Positions 16,749 to 24,464 of a stretch of DNA of 37,621 nt are shown piece by piece; position 1 is the first letter of the stretch; the number at the start of each line of letters is the position of its first letter. Source of the DNA: Anaerolineaceae bacterium (GTDB lineage: Bacteria; Chloroflexota; Anaerolineae; Aggregatilineales; Phototrophicaceae). The position numbers were made by a program, and so were the translations under genes. The stretch spans positions 1 through 37,621 of the forward strand of contig WGMX01000015.1 of the NCBI GenBank assembly GCA_016124855.1. The letters are read 5' to 3'. Below the pieces are notes generated by a model. It was given only the letters and a program-made list of their open reading frames with translations, made no database searches and was not told the DNA's origin.

Positions 16749-17297
16749 TTAATTTTCAAAAATATCTTTCACGGATAGGGTGAAGCCGGATAACACGCCG
16801 TCGAGCGTGAGTGTTTCACCCATTTGAAAGGTGTTTGGAGATTGTCCCGGCGTATAGACATCAACACTCAAGAGTTCAGGATATATTTCCCAAAGTAGGA
16901 TACCTGCATCTTGGTAAACTTGTCGCTTTTTGCGAATATCATAAGCTTTATCGTTGGGCGAAATCACTTCAACGACCCACAACGGAACAATCGGATCAGG
17001 ATATTCATCGGTCATGGGGGACTGTTTATAAGCCATATCCGGTGCAACAACGTCATTCCCGATACGATAAGCGCCATCGCCAGTGCTGATATGGCAAGGA
17101 ATATTTTTGTCACGACAATGCAAACGGGTATGAAAAGCAATGTTAACAGGAATGGCTGAATTTAATGTCGTACCGGGCATTTTTTCGATAATCTCCCCGT
17201 TAATCAATTCAAATGTCCGTTCGGCATTGACTGGTTGCAAGGCATATGCGCGAAATTCTTCAAATGTGATGGGCTTGGCTTGTGTTTGAAGCACCAT
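16749..17297 (-). CDS. Uma2 family protein (PD-(D/E)XK nuclease-like fold)
   Basis: This 182-aa protein of the Uma2 (DUF820) family is abundant in Chloroflexota and cyanobacteria. ITFEEFRAYA starts it. FELINGEIIEKMPG, VAPDMAY, VVEVISPNDKAYDIRKKRQVYQDAGI and LWEIYPELLSVDVY match the family in order. The Asp of PD, the Glu of VVEV and the later Lys fit the nuclease core, but the cellular role of these proteins is unsettled. GAGGA lies 7 nt before ATG 17297. It is a single gene, convergent with the PPOX gene. Uma2 genes are often spread in many copies and can be mobile, but no repeats flank this one. Confidence 0.92.
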   Translation of the reverse strand: MVLQTQAKPITFEEFRAYALQPVNAERTFELINGEIIEKMPGTTLNSAIPVNIAFHTRLHCRDKNIPCHISTGDGAYRIGNDVVAPDMAYKQSPMTDEYPDPIVPLWVVEVISPNDKAYDIRKKRQVYQDAGILLWEIYPELLSVDVYTPGQSPNTFQMGETLTLDGVLSGFTLSVKDIFEN

Positions 17298-17408
17298 GAT
17301 TCAGTCCTCATTTGTTTGTGGCAGTATACCATTTTCACAGCATTGTGGTATCCGAAGGCATCCTGCTGTATGGTAGAGATGTGTTTGGCATTACCGGGAG
17401 ACTAACCT

Positions 17409-18389
17409 GTGACTCTTGACTATGACATACCGCTAGAAGCCTTCAAGCAAGCCCGCGCCCGTCTCGCACCGTATACCCGTCACACACCGATTGCCCCTTG
17501 GCCCATGCTTCACAACGAAGCGCCGTCAGGCTTGCACCTTAAACTCGAAAATTTACAAGTCGTTGGCTCTTTCAAGCCGCGCGGGGTCTGTAACCACATG
17601 CGGCAGCTTGCGCCGGAACAGCGCAAACTGGGCGTGGTCGCCGCCTCGGCTGGAAATCATGGGGTTGCAGTGGCTTATGTCGCCCGTCAGCTTGGCATTC
17701 CGGCCATCATCTACCTGCCGGAACATGCCAGCGCTGATCGAGTCGCCCGTATTCAGGCATGGGGCGCGGTTGTCGTCCAATATGGAGCCAGTTACGATGA
17801 TGCTCATAAAATGGCGGTTGAACATGCCGCATCCGAAGGGCTGACTTACGTCCATTCCTTTGACTCGTCATCAACTTTAGCCGGACACGGTACATTGGCG
17901 CTCGAACTTTTGGAGGATGTGCCGGAAATGGACTGCTTATTGGTTGCAGTCGGCGGCGGCGGATTGATCGCAGGGGTAAGCTGCGCCCTCAAAAAAATGA
18001 ACCCACAGATCAAAATTATTGGTGTGGAACCCACCGGTGCGCCGTCGATGTACGAAAGTATCAAAGCCGGACATCCGATTGCGCTGAACGAAGTCAAAAC
18101 CATCGCTGATACGCTGGCGACACGCTCAGTGGTCGAACGGACAATGGTTCTGACACAGCGCTACGTGGATGACATGGTTCTGGTGTCAGACGCACAAATC
18201 ACCGCAGCTATGCGCTGGCTGTGGGCGGAATGTAACCAACTGGTCGAACCTTCCGGTGCGGCTGCGCTGGCGGCTGCCCTTTATGGCGTGGCTGATATGA
18301 CACCGTTTCAGCATCCAGTTGCCCTGATTTGTGGTGGCAACGTCCCCGCTGAACCGATTTTGCAAAGTTATGAGGCCGGCGGACGCTAA
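17409..18389 (+). CDS. PLP-dependent threonine/serine dehydratase-type enzyme
   Basis: This 326-aa fold-type II PLP enzyme has Lys56 in SFKPRG as the cofactor lysine. The substrate loop SAGNHG (residues 80-85), the phosphate-binding GGGG (182-185), and a late EPSGAAALAA and CGGN are all present. There is no C-terminal ACT domain, so it is the catabolic, unregulated form. Serine racemase and related enzymes share these motifs and cannot be excluded. GTG 17409 is chosen because GGGAG stands 8 nt upstream. It ends 17 nt before the convergent PhyH-type gene. No isoleucine genes are near, so a degradative role is more likely. Confidence 0.9.
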   Translation: MTLDYDIPLEAFKQARARLAPYTRHTPIAPWPMLHNEAPSGLHLKLENLQVVGSFKPRGVCNHMRQLAPEQRKLGVVAASAGNHGVAVAYVARQLGIPAIIYLPEHASADRVARIQAWGAVVVQYGASYDDAHKMAVEHAASEGLTYVHSFDSSSTLAGHGTLALELLEDVPEMDCLLVAVGGGGLIAGVSCALKKMNPQIKIIGVEPTGAPSMYESIKAGHPIALNEVKTIADTLATRSVVERTMVLTQRYVDDMVLVSDAQITAAMRWLWAECNQLVEPSGAAALAAALYGVADMTPFQHPVALICGGNVPAEPILQSYEAGGR

Positions 18390-18406
18390 ACCTGAGTCAA
18401 GTGTAT

Positions 18407-19309
18407 TTAGGCGGTTTTCACCTTATTTGCATCCCCCGCGCTGCAATATGAGCCTGCCATATGCACTTTGTGAACGACGCGCAGTTCAGCTTCCTCATCA
18501 TTGCTCATCGCCGGACGGAATTGGTCGCTGACATGCCATTGAAACTGCTCATCAGCCGGATATTGATCTTGGTAACGCTTCAGTCCTAACGGAATCAGCC
18601 GCATCCGCTGGTCAATCCATGTCCGATCCCACGGACCATCTTGGATAATTTCCTCTGCCGCCCGAAATTCATAGTAAATGGTACGGCGAAGGCGGTTTCC
18701 CTCGGTATGGGGTGAGCCATGCACCACCATGACATCATGCAGCAGCACGTCACCCGCTGCCATCTCGACCTCAATCGATCCCGGCACATTCCACTGGTTG
18801 CTTAGCAGACAGACATCATATTTCTGGGTTTGAGACTTGGGGATCACCCACAACGCGCCACCGCCCGACCGTGACTCATCCAGATACAAATCATAGTTGA
18901 AAATGCGGTGCGTACGGGGATGCACCGCGTCCTGATGCCATTCGACTACCGCGCCATCTCCCTCTTGCTTGAAAACCATCGCCTCATAAGTCGGCACAAA
19001 GTCCGATCCGCAGAGACTCTGCGCCACTTCTAAAACCTGTGGACTTCCCAGCAGTTCTAAGGAAGCCACTTGGCCTTTATTATGCACATAATCAACGCGC
19101 CACATCGTTTTGCCAGTAGGCCGTTCCGCGAACCGATAATCGGGGCTGTGAGGATCATCATTGTTTGCCGCCAACCCATTCGCGATCCAGATTTCACCTG
19201 CTGCCTGCAAGCGCTTCAACATCAGCTGCGGAATCCAGTTCTTCAGCACGAGATATCCGTTCGCATCATAAAAAGCGATCTGCTCCGGTGTTAGGGCATA
19301 AGAACCCAT
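18407..19309 (-). CDS. phytanoyl-CoA dioxygenase family (Fe(II)/2-oxoglutarate) enzyme
   Basis: This 300-aa cytosolic oxygenase has the iron facial triad His125-x-Asp127 (EWHQDAV) and distal His197 (VVHGSP). Arg208 or Arg209 (LRRTIYYEF) would bind 2-oxoglutarate. The N-terminal LTPEQIAFYDANGYLVLKN is the usual start of PhyH proteins. Such enzymes hydroxylate small molecules, lipids or natural products; the sequence does not show which. AGGAG lies 6 nt before ATG 19309. A large secreted SH3b/LysM gene lies just upstream on the same strand and may be cotranscribed, as only about 30 nt separate them. Confidence 0.93.
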   Translation of the reverse strand: MGSYALTPEQIAFYDANGYLVLKNWIPQLMLKRLQAAGEIWIANGLAANNDDPHSPDYRFAERPTGKTMWRVDYVHNKGQVASLELLGSPQVLEVAQSLCGSDFVPTYEAMVFKQEGDGAVVEWHQDAVHPRTHRIFNYDLYLDESRSGGGALWVIPKSQTQKYDVCLLSNQWNVPGSIEVEMAAGDVLLHDVMVVHGSPHTEGNRLRRTIYYEFRAAEEIIQDGPWDRTWIDQRMRLIPLGLKRYQDQYPADEQFQWHVSDQFRPAMSNDEEAELRVVHKVHMAGSYCSAGDANKVKTA

Positions 19310-19339
19310 ATGGCACTCCTTAAAAATATTGATGGTCCA

Positions 19340-21229
19340 CTATCGTGCGGCAGGCGCCGTTGTCTGAGCCGGACAAGGTGCGCTTATATAGATTGAAGCT
19401 TGGGTATTTGCACCATTTGGAACAGTAATATTGAGTGTGGCAGTACCTTTCAAGGAAACAACTTGCCCCACATAAACATTGTTACCTGTCCGCCGCATAG
19501 TGACCGTTTCGCCGCCTGATGTCACGCTCAGGACGCTCGCATCTGCGTTAACCACGACCGCAGCATAGCTCGTAGAGACAACAGGTGAGGACTGAACCGG
19601 GTCAGGGCAATTCTGATACTGAAGTGTCGCGGTAATCAACCACTGACCGCTGGCAAGTTGTGGGGGTGCGGTAGTAACAGTAGGCGACGGCGTAATTTCG
19701 ACTAAGGGTTGTTCGATGGGCGGCAGTGCCGTCACAATAATCACCAATTTCGGCACGCGCAGTTTTTGCCCTGCGATAATCCGGTTGACATCCGCGATGC
19801 AGTTTCCCAGTGCCAAATCACCCAACGACACTTCCGAAGCGCGGGCAATCTCCGCCAGTGTATTTCCCGGCTGCACCGTATAGGTCAGCGTCCAATCTGG
19901 GCGCGGCGTACAGTTCTCCAATATCGCCGGAGTCGTCGTGATGGGGATAGGCGTCGTGCCGCTGACATTGGCATTCGCGCAGTTTGAAAGCGATGCATCC
20001 TCAACCCAACCGGTCACCTGCTCATCGGACGTTTCAACCTGCCGCCAAACTTGTGAACCATCGTTAGTCGTCGAACCCGAATCAATCACCGAATTACCAG
20101 CCGCCAAAACACGCAGAATAGTCTGGTTAGCCGAATTGGGCTGCTGCCGTATCCATGCACCGTTGGGGTTACTGACGCACAAGAACGTGTCAGCAGCAAT
20201 AATCGGAGGCGCAACGGTAATCGGTCGTCCCAATAATCCCACTGGCAGGTTATCGACATCACCCGGTTGATAGCCTTTGGGCTGGCTAATCGTCCCTATC
20301 GGTTCGAGGTTCTCATCCATCGGCACACTGACCCACGAACCCGCTGGAACATCGACCGTTTGCCCGTTCGATTCCACGCTGCCTTTGCCTTCAATCACCG
20401 AAAAGCGCATGATATTGCTGGGCTGAGCCTGTATGAAAGCCGTTGATCCCAGCTCGATGTTGACATCGTTTACCGTCAGCTTGATCTTGAGGTCGCCGCC
20501 GCCCGGTGTTTGTACAAGGACGCCGTCCTGCGGTGCGCTGGCACATTTCACACCGGTTACGCCGGTTTGCAAACTAAAGGCTTGCATCGGGTTTAGTGAA
20601 TTAATGTCAAATGTGGGGAGTTCGCCCGCTTGTGGGATGAGTGCCGACGGTATCCATCCGGTACGGCTGTCCGAACCATCCAATTCCACCCGTACCCATT
20701 GTCCGTCTGTGGATTGGCTCAAAGCAAAGGCTTTATCACCGGCACTTAATGCCCCCACCAACGCTGCATCCGCCTGCGGCTCACCCAATAAAACGGTACT
20801 GGAAGCCAGCGTAATCAACGGTGAGACGACCGGTTCGACTTTGTTTTCGAGTTGCACATTGCCAAAAACAAGGAAGCTGACGCTTTGCCCCGGCAGCGTA
20901 TCTGGGATGTTGGCCTGCAAACGCATCAACGCCACACCCCATTCCTTTTTAACATCGTCAAATGGATCAACATGCAAGGCTTTCAGATTCGCGACCCGTA
21001 CCACGTCCCCCGGCTTGTCGAACGCGAAACCCGTTACACCCGGTTGTGGATCGGCCTTCAAGGACAGATTGCCATAACAGGCTTGGTTTAATCCGGTAGA
21101 AGCGCACAGATTACCCACGGCTTGGATGGCGCTTTGCACCAGTACAGGGCAATCATCAGCCTGTGCTAACACCCGACCGATACACAACAGCAACAAAAAG
21201 AAATAAACAACACTTTTTAGCCGTCTCAT
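19340..21229 (-). CDS. secreted SH3b / FecR-like / LysM protein
   Basis: This 629-aa exported protein has a Sec signal (1-23, ending VLAQA). The mature part has an N-terminal segment (about 25-140) with several Cys, an SH3b domain (about 145-197, LVGALSAGDKAFALS), a FecR-like beta region (about 250-305), a second SH3b (about 349-417, WIRQQPNSANQTIL), a LysM domain (447-493, YTVQPGNTLAEIARAS) and a beta domain (about 525-617). LysM and SH3b bind peptidoglycan or wall peptides. No enzyme is visible, so it is a wall-bound or surface scaffold. ATG 21229 is preceded by GGGGGA at 7-8 nt; an upstream in-frame GTG is rejected. Confidence 0.88.
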   Translation of the reverse strand: MRRLKSVVYFFLLLLCIGRVLAQADDCPVLVQSAIQAVGNLCASTGLNQACYGNLSLKADPQPGVTGFAFDKPGDVVRVANLKALHVDPFDDVKKEWGVALMRLQANIPDTLPGQSVSFLVFGNVQLENKVEPVVSPLITLASSTVLLGEPQADAALVGALSAGDKAFALSQSTDGQWVRVELDGSDSRTGWIPSALIPQAGELPTFDINSLNPMQAFSLQTGVTGVKCASAPQDGVLVQTPGGGDLKIKLTVNDVNIELGSTAFIQAQPSNIMRFSVIEGKGSVESNGQTVDVPAGSWVSVPMDENLEPIGTISQPKGYQPGDVDNLPVGLLGRPITVAPPIIAADTFLCVSNPNGAWIRQQPNSANQTILRVLAAGNSVIDSGSTTNDGSQVWRQVETSDEQVTGWVEDASLSNCANANVSGTTPIPITTTPAILENCTPRPDWTLTYTVQPGNTLAEIARASEVSLGDLALGNCIADVNRIIAGQKLRVPKLVIIVTALPPIEQPLVEITPSPTVTTAPPQLASGQWLITATLQYQNCPDPVQSSPVVSTSYAAVVVNADASVLSVTSGGETVTMRRTGNNVYVGQVVSLKGTATLNITVPNGANTQASIYISAPCPAQTTAPAAR

Positions 21230-21336
21230 AAAATAATCCCCCACGCTCTATGTAGATGATTATAGATGAGAACCGAAAACGCCGTAATCTATGAACCAGC
21301 AAACTCAAAATAAGCGAATTTGTCCCGTGCCTATGA

Positions 21337-21411
21337 CCGCCGTATTGGTCACCGGATGGCAAATATCTGGCGATTGGCAGTGCTGGAAACATCACAATTT
21401 GGTCACCGTAG
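21337..21411 (+). pseudogene. WD40-repeat relic
   Basis: One frame between a TGA and a TAG reads as a clear WD40 blade (WSPDGKYLAIGSAGN followed by ITIWSP), about 23 residues long. It has no start codon and stops on both sides. Shortly after, in another frame (about 21412-21480), HKHSRISGIVANN resembles the next blade. It is best read as a decayed fragment of a WD40 gene. No intact WD40 gene is present nearby. It lies in the 440-nt gap between the secreted LysM gene and a small membrane protein. Confidence 0.6.
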
Positions 21412-21533
21412 GGAATATGATGACCTTTCACCGCATAAACATTCAAGGATTTCTGGCATTGTTGCAAACAACATCTTAAGGAATCCTATCGTTATTTTAC
21501 CGGTATAATCGTGTTAGAATATTCAAACTATCC

Positions 21534-21562
21534 TTGACTCTACATGACTATAGTCCTATTAT
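21534..21562 (+). promoter_or_regulatory. sigma70-type promoter of the small membrane gene at 21669
   Basis: TTGACT (21534-21539) and TATTAT (21557-21562) are 17 nt apart. Transcription would start near 21569, leaving about 100 nt of leader before ATG 21669. A second TATAAT at 21504-21509 has no good -35. Confidence 0.55.
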
Positions 21563-21668
21563 TTAGAAATCCTGTTCTAAATCACGGTTGACATCGGCTG
21601 CAATAGTTGCATACACTGAGTCGGGCGTTTTTATATCTTTCGTCCATTATCCGCGTGGAATTATTTGT

Positions 21669-22100
21669 ATGGATTACAACCGAACTTCCCGACCAAATGT
21701 GGTAACGCTGTTCTTTGGCATGGCGACAGCCTTAACCTTGATCACTGTTTTAATCGCAAGCCTCTTCTTCAACCGCCTTCCCCAACCCCAAGCTTCGGAA
21801 CTCGCACTCTCAGCACAATCGCAGCAGCCCGGTTATTCCTATACAGAAGCGGCTGCCACCGAAACCGTCCACAACAAGGCGCTGCTGCTTTTAGTAGCCC
21901 TTGGCGCGATGGCCGCTGCCGCGATGGCCGGAATGCTCATCATCAGTAACATTTCTAACCGCCGCATCATGCGTCAAATCGCCCAGTTTAATCAACAGCA
22001 TCCAGCCAAGAGAAGCATGTGGCAGGTTCAAGAAGTGTATATTGTTGATAACCCGCAAGTTGCTCATAGCAATCGCAAAGCCTATCGTAATCAACATTAA
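21669..22100 (+). CDS. small two-TM membrane protein, hypothetical
   Basis: I do not recognise this 143-aa protein. A short N-terminus is followed by TM1 (about 10-34, VVTLFFGMATALTLI). An extracytoplasmic loop of about 35 residues is rich in Ala, Gln, Ser and Glu. TM2 (about 72-95, LLLLVALGAMAAAAMA) precedes a basic cytoplasmic tail of about 45 residues. ATG 21669 starts the conserved-looking part; the frame is open to 21588 but has no ribosome site. Its stop overlaps the stop region of the convergent lipoprotein gene by 4 nt. The neighbours on the other strand have the same plan (membrane anchor, Ala/Gln-rich segment, TM, basic tail), so a shared complex is possible. Confidence 0.65.
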   Translation: MDYNRTSRPNVVTLFFGMATALTLITVLIASLFFNRLPQPQASELALSAQSQQPGYSYTEAAATETVHNKALLLLVALGAMAAAAMAGMLIISNISNRRIMRQIAQFNQQHPAKRSMWQVQEVYIVDNPQVAHSNRKAYRNQH

Positions 22101-22537
22101 AACCGCCGGTTGGTCTGCTTCTCCGCACTAAAGACAAACTGCTCCTCAAGGGCAGTTTTGTATTTGAGCCGCCGCGCATATAACCGCACACCTATTGTCG
22201 TTAAGCCAGCGATAGTGAACAGTAAGACCATGCCAACCAAGATGGTTGTGAACGATTGATCTTCGGCCTGCTTGCCTGCGAATTCGTACTCTTGCTTAAT
22301 TTGTGTGGCTTGCATCGCCAAATTGTTCGGTACGGGCGTCGCCGCATCCTGCGCCTGATAAACTTTTCCGGCAGCAGAGGCGGTGGCCTGCGCTACCACC
22401 GCGTGATAATTCGCCTGTGCGCCGACGACCACCCCGCTGCAACCGTCCAGTGCTGCCAAAACCAGCGCACCCAGCATCAAGGACATGATTCGCTTCGACA
22501 AGCGGCTGACTTTTCTCCCCATGATTACAGCGTCCAT
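22097..22537 (-). CDS. lipoprotein with C-terminal transmembrane helix, hypothetical
   Basis: This 146-aa protein is not recognised. A basic start, a hydrophobic stretch and LDGC (Cys33) make a lipoprotein signal. An Ala/Gln-rich helical segment (about 40-95) leads to a TM helix (about 98-120, TTILVGMVLLFTIAG). A basic tail of about 30 residues should then face the cytoplasm, so the protein would be anchored at both ends. ATG 22537 lies inside the last codons of the upstream gene (13-nt overlap), with AGGTG 8 nt before it, so translation is coupled. Confidence 0.65.
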   Translation of the reverse strand: MDAVIMGRKVSRLSKRIMSLMLGALVLAALDGCSGVVVGAQANYHAVVAQATASAAGKVYQAQDAATPVPNNLAMQATQIKQEYEFAGKQAEDQSFTTILVGMVLLFTIAGLTTIGVRLYARRLKYKTALEEQFVFSAEKQTNRRF

Positions 22538-23085
22538 TTGTCATTCACCTTATAGCGCTTATTAAGCCGTTCACAATGCGGCTGCGTCGATTGGTTCCGG
22601 TTAGCGGTCTGTGCTGCGTTGGTCACTTTCGGGCGGTGAGGGAGAGTCACATCGTCGTTACTGTTCCCCTTGGGCGCCGAATTCGCAAACGGTGACTGTG
22701 CTTGACTGTTTTTGCGCCACATTTGGCCTTCTGCCTTGGCCTTTTCGTATTGATCCTCAATCGGTCGCAGATAACGTGTGTTAAAAAACAGGGTCACGGT
22801 CGAAATCACCAGCGCACTGGAACCCAATACCACCACAACCAGCCCCAAAAGCAGCAAATTGTAGCGAGAGGCTTCTTGCTTGTTGGCCTCTATAATCCCT
22901 GCTAACAGCGCCTGTTGTTTGGCCGGATTTGGATTATTGGCCTCGGCCTCAGCTTGTACACTGGCCGACTTCTGTTCATATTCAGCCGCCATGTGCTGTT
23001 CGATGGATGAACTTAATAAACAGCCCGTCGAAAAAATCGTCCCTAAGACCACCAAGCACCCGAACTTGAGCACCCTCCCAAACAT
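22525..23085 (-). CDS. lipoprotein with internal transmembrane helix, hypothetical
   Basis: This 186-aa protein is not recognised. The signal ends in the lipobox STGC (Cys22). Residues about 28-68 form a charged helix rich in Ala, Glu and Gln, and a TM helix follows (about 75-98, LLLLGLVVVVLGSSALV). A long polar tail (about 100-186), rich in Lys, Asn and Gln, would be cytoplasmic. AGGA stands about 8 nt before ATG 23085. Its 3' end overlaps the next gene by 13 nt. Its plan matches the next gene, which suggests either duplication or partners in a membrane complex. Confidence 0.65.
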   Translation of the reverse strand: MFGRVLKFGCLVVLGTIFSTGCLLSSSIEQHMAAEYEQKSASVQAEAEANNPNPAKQQALLAGIIEANKQEASRYNLLLLGLVVVVLGSSALVISTVTLFFNTRYLRPIEDQYEKAKAEGQMWRKNSQAQSPFANSAPKGNSNDDVTLPHRPKVTNAAQTANRNQSTQPHCERLNKRYKVNDKWTL

Positions 23086-23168
23086 GATATTTTTCCTATC
23101 TAATATTGGTTTTCCCCCGGATGGCTCTTGCTAATATCAGACCTTCCGCGTCCCCGCCTCGGAAAGGG

Positions 23169-23456
23169 TTAACGCGCCAGATAAATGACCAGAATGCCGC
23201 CGAACATCACGAACAAGACGACGACCATCATCAGAGCAGTGGTTGACTGCTGAACAATAATCGTCGTGCCGGGTGGTGGAGATGGAGGTGCTGAGCTGGG
23301 TCTGGTGAACCACACCAGCGCCAAGATACCGACCAAGATGCTGCCCCCGCAGATCACCGACATGACAGTACTAATTTCTAAGCGGGCATCGCCCATCAAA
23401 AACATCAAAACATTGGCGTACACACGGCTGATTAAATCTAATAACATATTCATCAT
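23169..23456 (-). CDS. small membrane protein with two TM helices and Pro-rich loop, hypothetical
   Basis: This 95-aa protein is not recognised. An amphipathic N-terminus (about 1-28) is followed by TM1 (about 32-51), a loop with TRPSSAPPSPPPG, and TM2 (about 73-93). ATG 23456 has only a weak GGA site. It lies 83 nt upstream of the lipoprotein gene at 23085 on the same strand, so the three minus-strand genes probably form one operon. The upstream gap holds a TATAAT flanked by repeats. Confidence 0.6.
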   Translation of the reverse strand: MMNMLLDLISRVYANVLMFLMGDARLEISTVMSVICGGSILVGILALVWFTRPSSAPPSPPPGTTIIVQQSTTALMMVVVLFVMFGGILVIYLAR

Positions 23457-23575
23457 ATTAGTTATCCATATTGATGACTTAAATAGAAAGTATCACAGGA
23501 TACATAACATGACATACCCCACTTTTCGGGGGCTTCTTTACAATTTTGACAATTGAATAGCTGAAAATTTGAGGG

Positions 23576-23648
23576 AAAAACAGCAGTCGAAACGCTAGGG
23601 ATTCATAATTATATTTTAGAAATACATAGCGTTTTCAAAAAACAGCAG
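23576..23648 (-). promoter_or_regulatory. promoter region with inverted and direct repeats (possible operator)
   Basis: A minus-strand TATAAT lies at 23608-23613, about 150 nt before ATG 23456. It sits between the arms of an 8-bp inverted repeat (AAACGCTA at 23590-23597 and TAGCGTTT at 23627-23634). An 11-nt direct repeat AAAAACAGCAG brackets all this (23576-23586 and 23638-23648). Such symmetry around a -10 box suits a repressor or activator site. No -35 box is clear. Confidence 0.4.
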
Positions 23649-23745
23649 AAACCCCTATAAATTGGGAGGGGAGTACAAATTGTCGCAATTAGTGTCACAA
23701 CAATTCTAAACAGTCGATTTTGACAGTTTGACATCATCCAAACAA

Positions 23746-23772
23746 AACGGTGACTCAAAAATGATCACCGTT
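23746..23772 (-). terminator. hairpin terminator after the 78-aa gene
   Basis: AACGGTGA (23746-23753) pairs with TCACCGTT (23765-23772) around an 11-nt loop. On the minus strand a T-rich stretch (TTTTGTTTGG) follows. It lies about 40 nt past the stop of the gene at 23813. Confidence 0.6.
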
Positions 23773-23812
23773 AACAATTGATCAAATATGAAGTTGTTCG
23801 ACTAGCTGAAGT

Positions 23813-24049
23813 TCACGCGGCATCGACGGGCGCGAGGCGTTTCTTAAATTCAGCACGGGCATTCAAAATGCGCGGCGAATCGGCTCCGGCAAGGGACATG
23901 ACAATGCCAACCAGCCGTTCAATGTTACTGTCGGGCATGAAGTTGCCTTGGCGCATCACTTGATTAGCCCAAGTGATAATTTGATTAAACGACAGTTGGT
24001 CGTCGAGATATGCGAGGAGTTTTTCACTAACAATCTGTTGGGTAACCAT
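23813..24049 (-). CDS. small helical protein, hypothetical
   Basis: I do not recognise this 78-aa soluble protein. It is all-helical in appearance and carries no signal or TM. The N-terminal half is rich in Gln, Leu and Asp (VTQQIVSEKLLAYLDDQ) and the end is basic (ARAEFKKRLAP). ATG 24049 is used since AAGGA stands 7 nt upstream; an in-frame start at 24073 has no site. It has its own downstream hairpin terminator, so it is transcribed apart from the membrane genes. Its size and fold suit a partner or regulator, without proof. Confidence 0.6.
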   Translation of the reverse strand: MVTQQIVSEKLLAYLDDQLSFNQIITWANQVMRQGNFMPDSNIERLVGIVMSLAGADSPRILNARAEFKKRLAPVDAA

Positions 24050-24464
24050 TTGTAAATCCTTTGGGACACCCACTTATTTGCCGGAAATGTCGTCACAGTC
24101 GTCCATGTCGGCGCGACATATCGAAAAAACAGCGACACAAAAATGGCGGCGATGCCATTGATAAACACTCAAAAAGTTAGTGTTGTTGATCAGATCGTTG
24201 TTATAACTGGCATAATTGGCAGCAATTTCGGCAATGGCACAAAACCGATTTTTGCTATCCCGTTTGAGGGATAAATCGGAGTGTCAATGTGAAGACATTA
24301 TAGAACAAAAGGGCTAAAAAGGCAAGTTAGAAAACGGTTTGTAAATGGAGTATGAGTCATTATTTATACTAGCCATCCGCTAATCGCCTAAATTCTAATA
24401 GCGCATTTCACACCAACTGCTAAAATAGTAAATTGTTTTATCTTCCAACTCACTCAAAACTATC
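24050..24464. other. intergenic gap without a gene
   Basis: No convincing gene is visible. Only an imperfect hairpin (24245-24279, CCGAT/ATCGG and TATCCC/GGGATA) and a TATACT (24365-24370) that might serve the DUF4062 gene were seen. Confidence 0.4.

Noticed and set aside
20433..21077. Open frame of 214 codons on the plus strand
   Set aside because: Antisense to the secreted LysM protein; Ser/Pro/Thr-rich shadow with no ribosome site.
21156..21467. Minus-strand frame of 103 codons overlapping the LysM gene start
   Set aside because: No ribosome site, mixed composition, and it covers the WD40 relic on the opposite strand, which explains the sequence better.
23600..23660. Possible CRISPR-like repeat pair (AAAAACAGCAG)
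   Set aside because: Only two 11-nt copies, no regular spacers, no cas genes.
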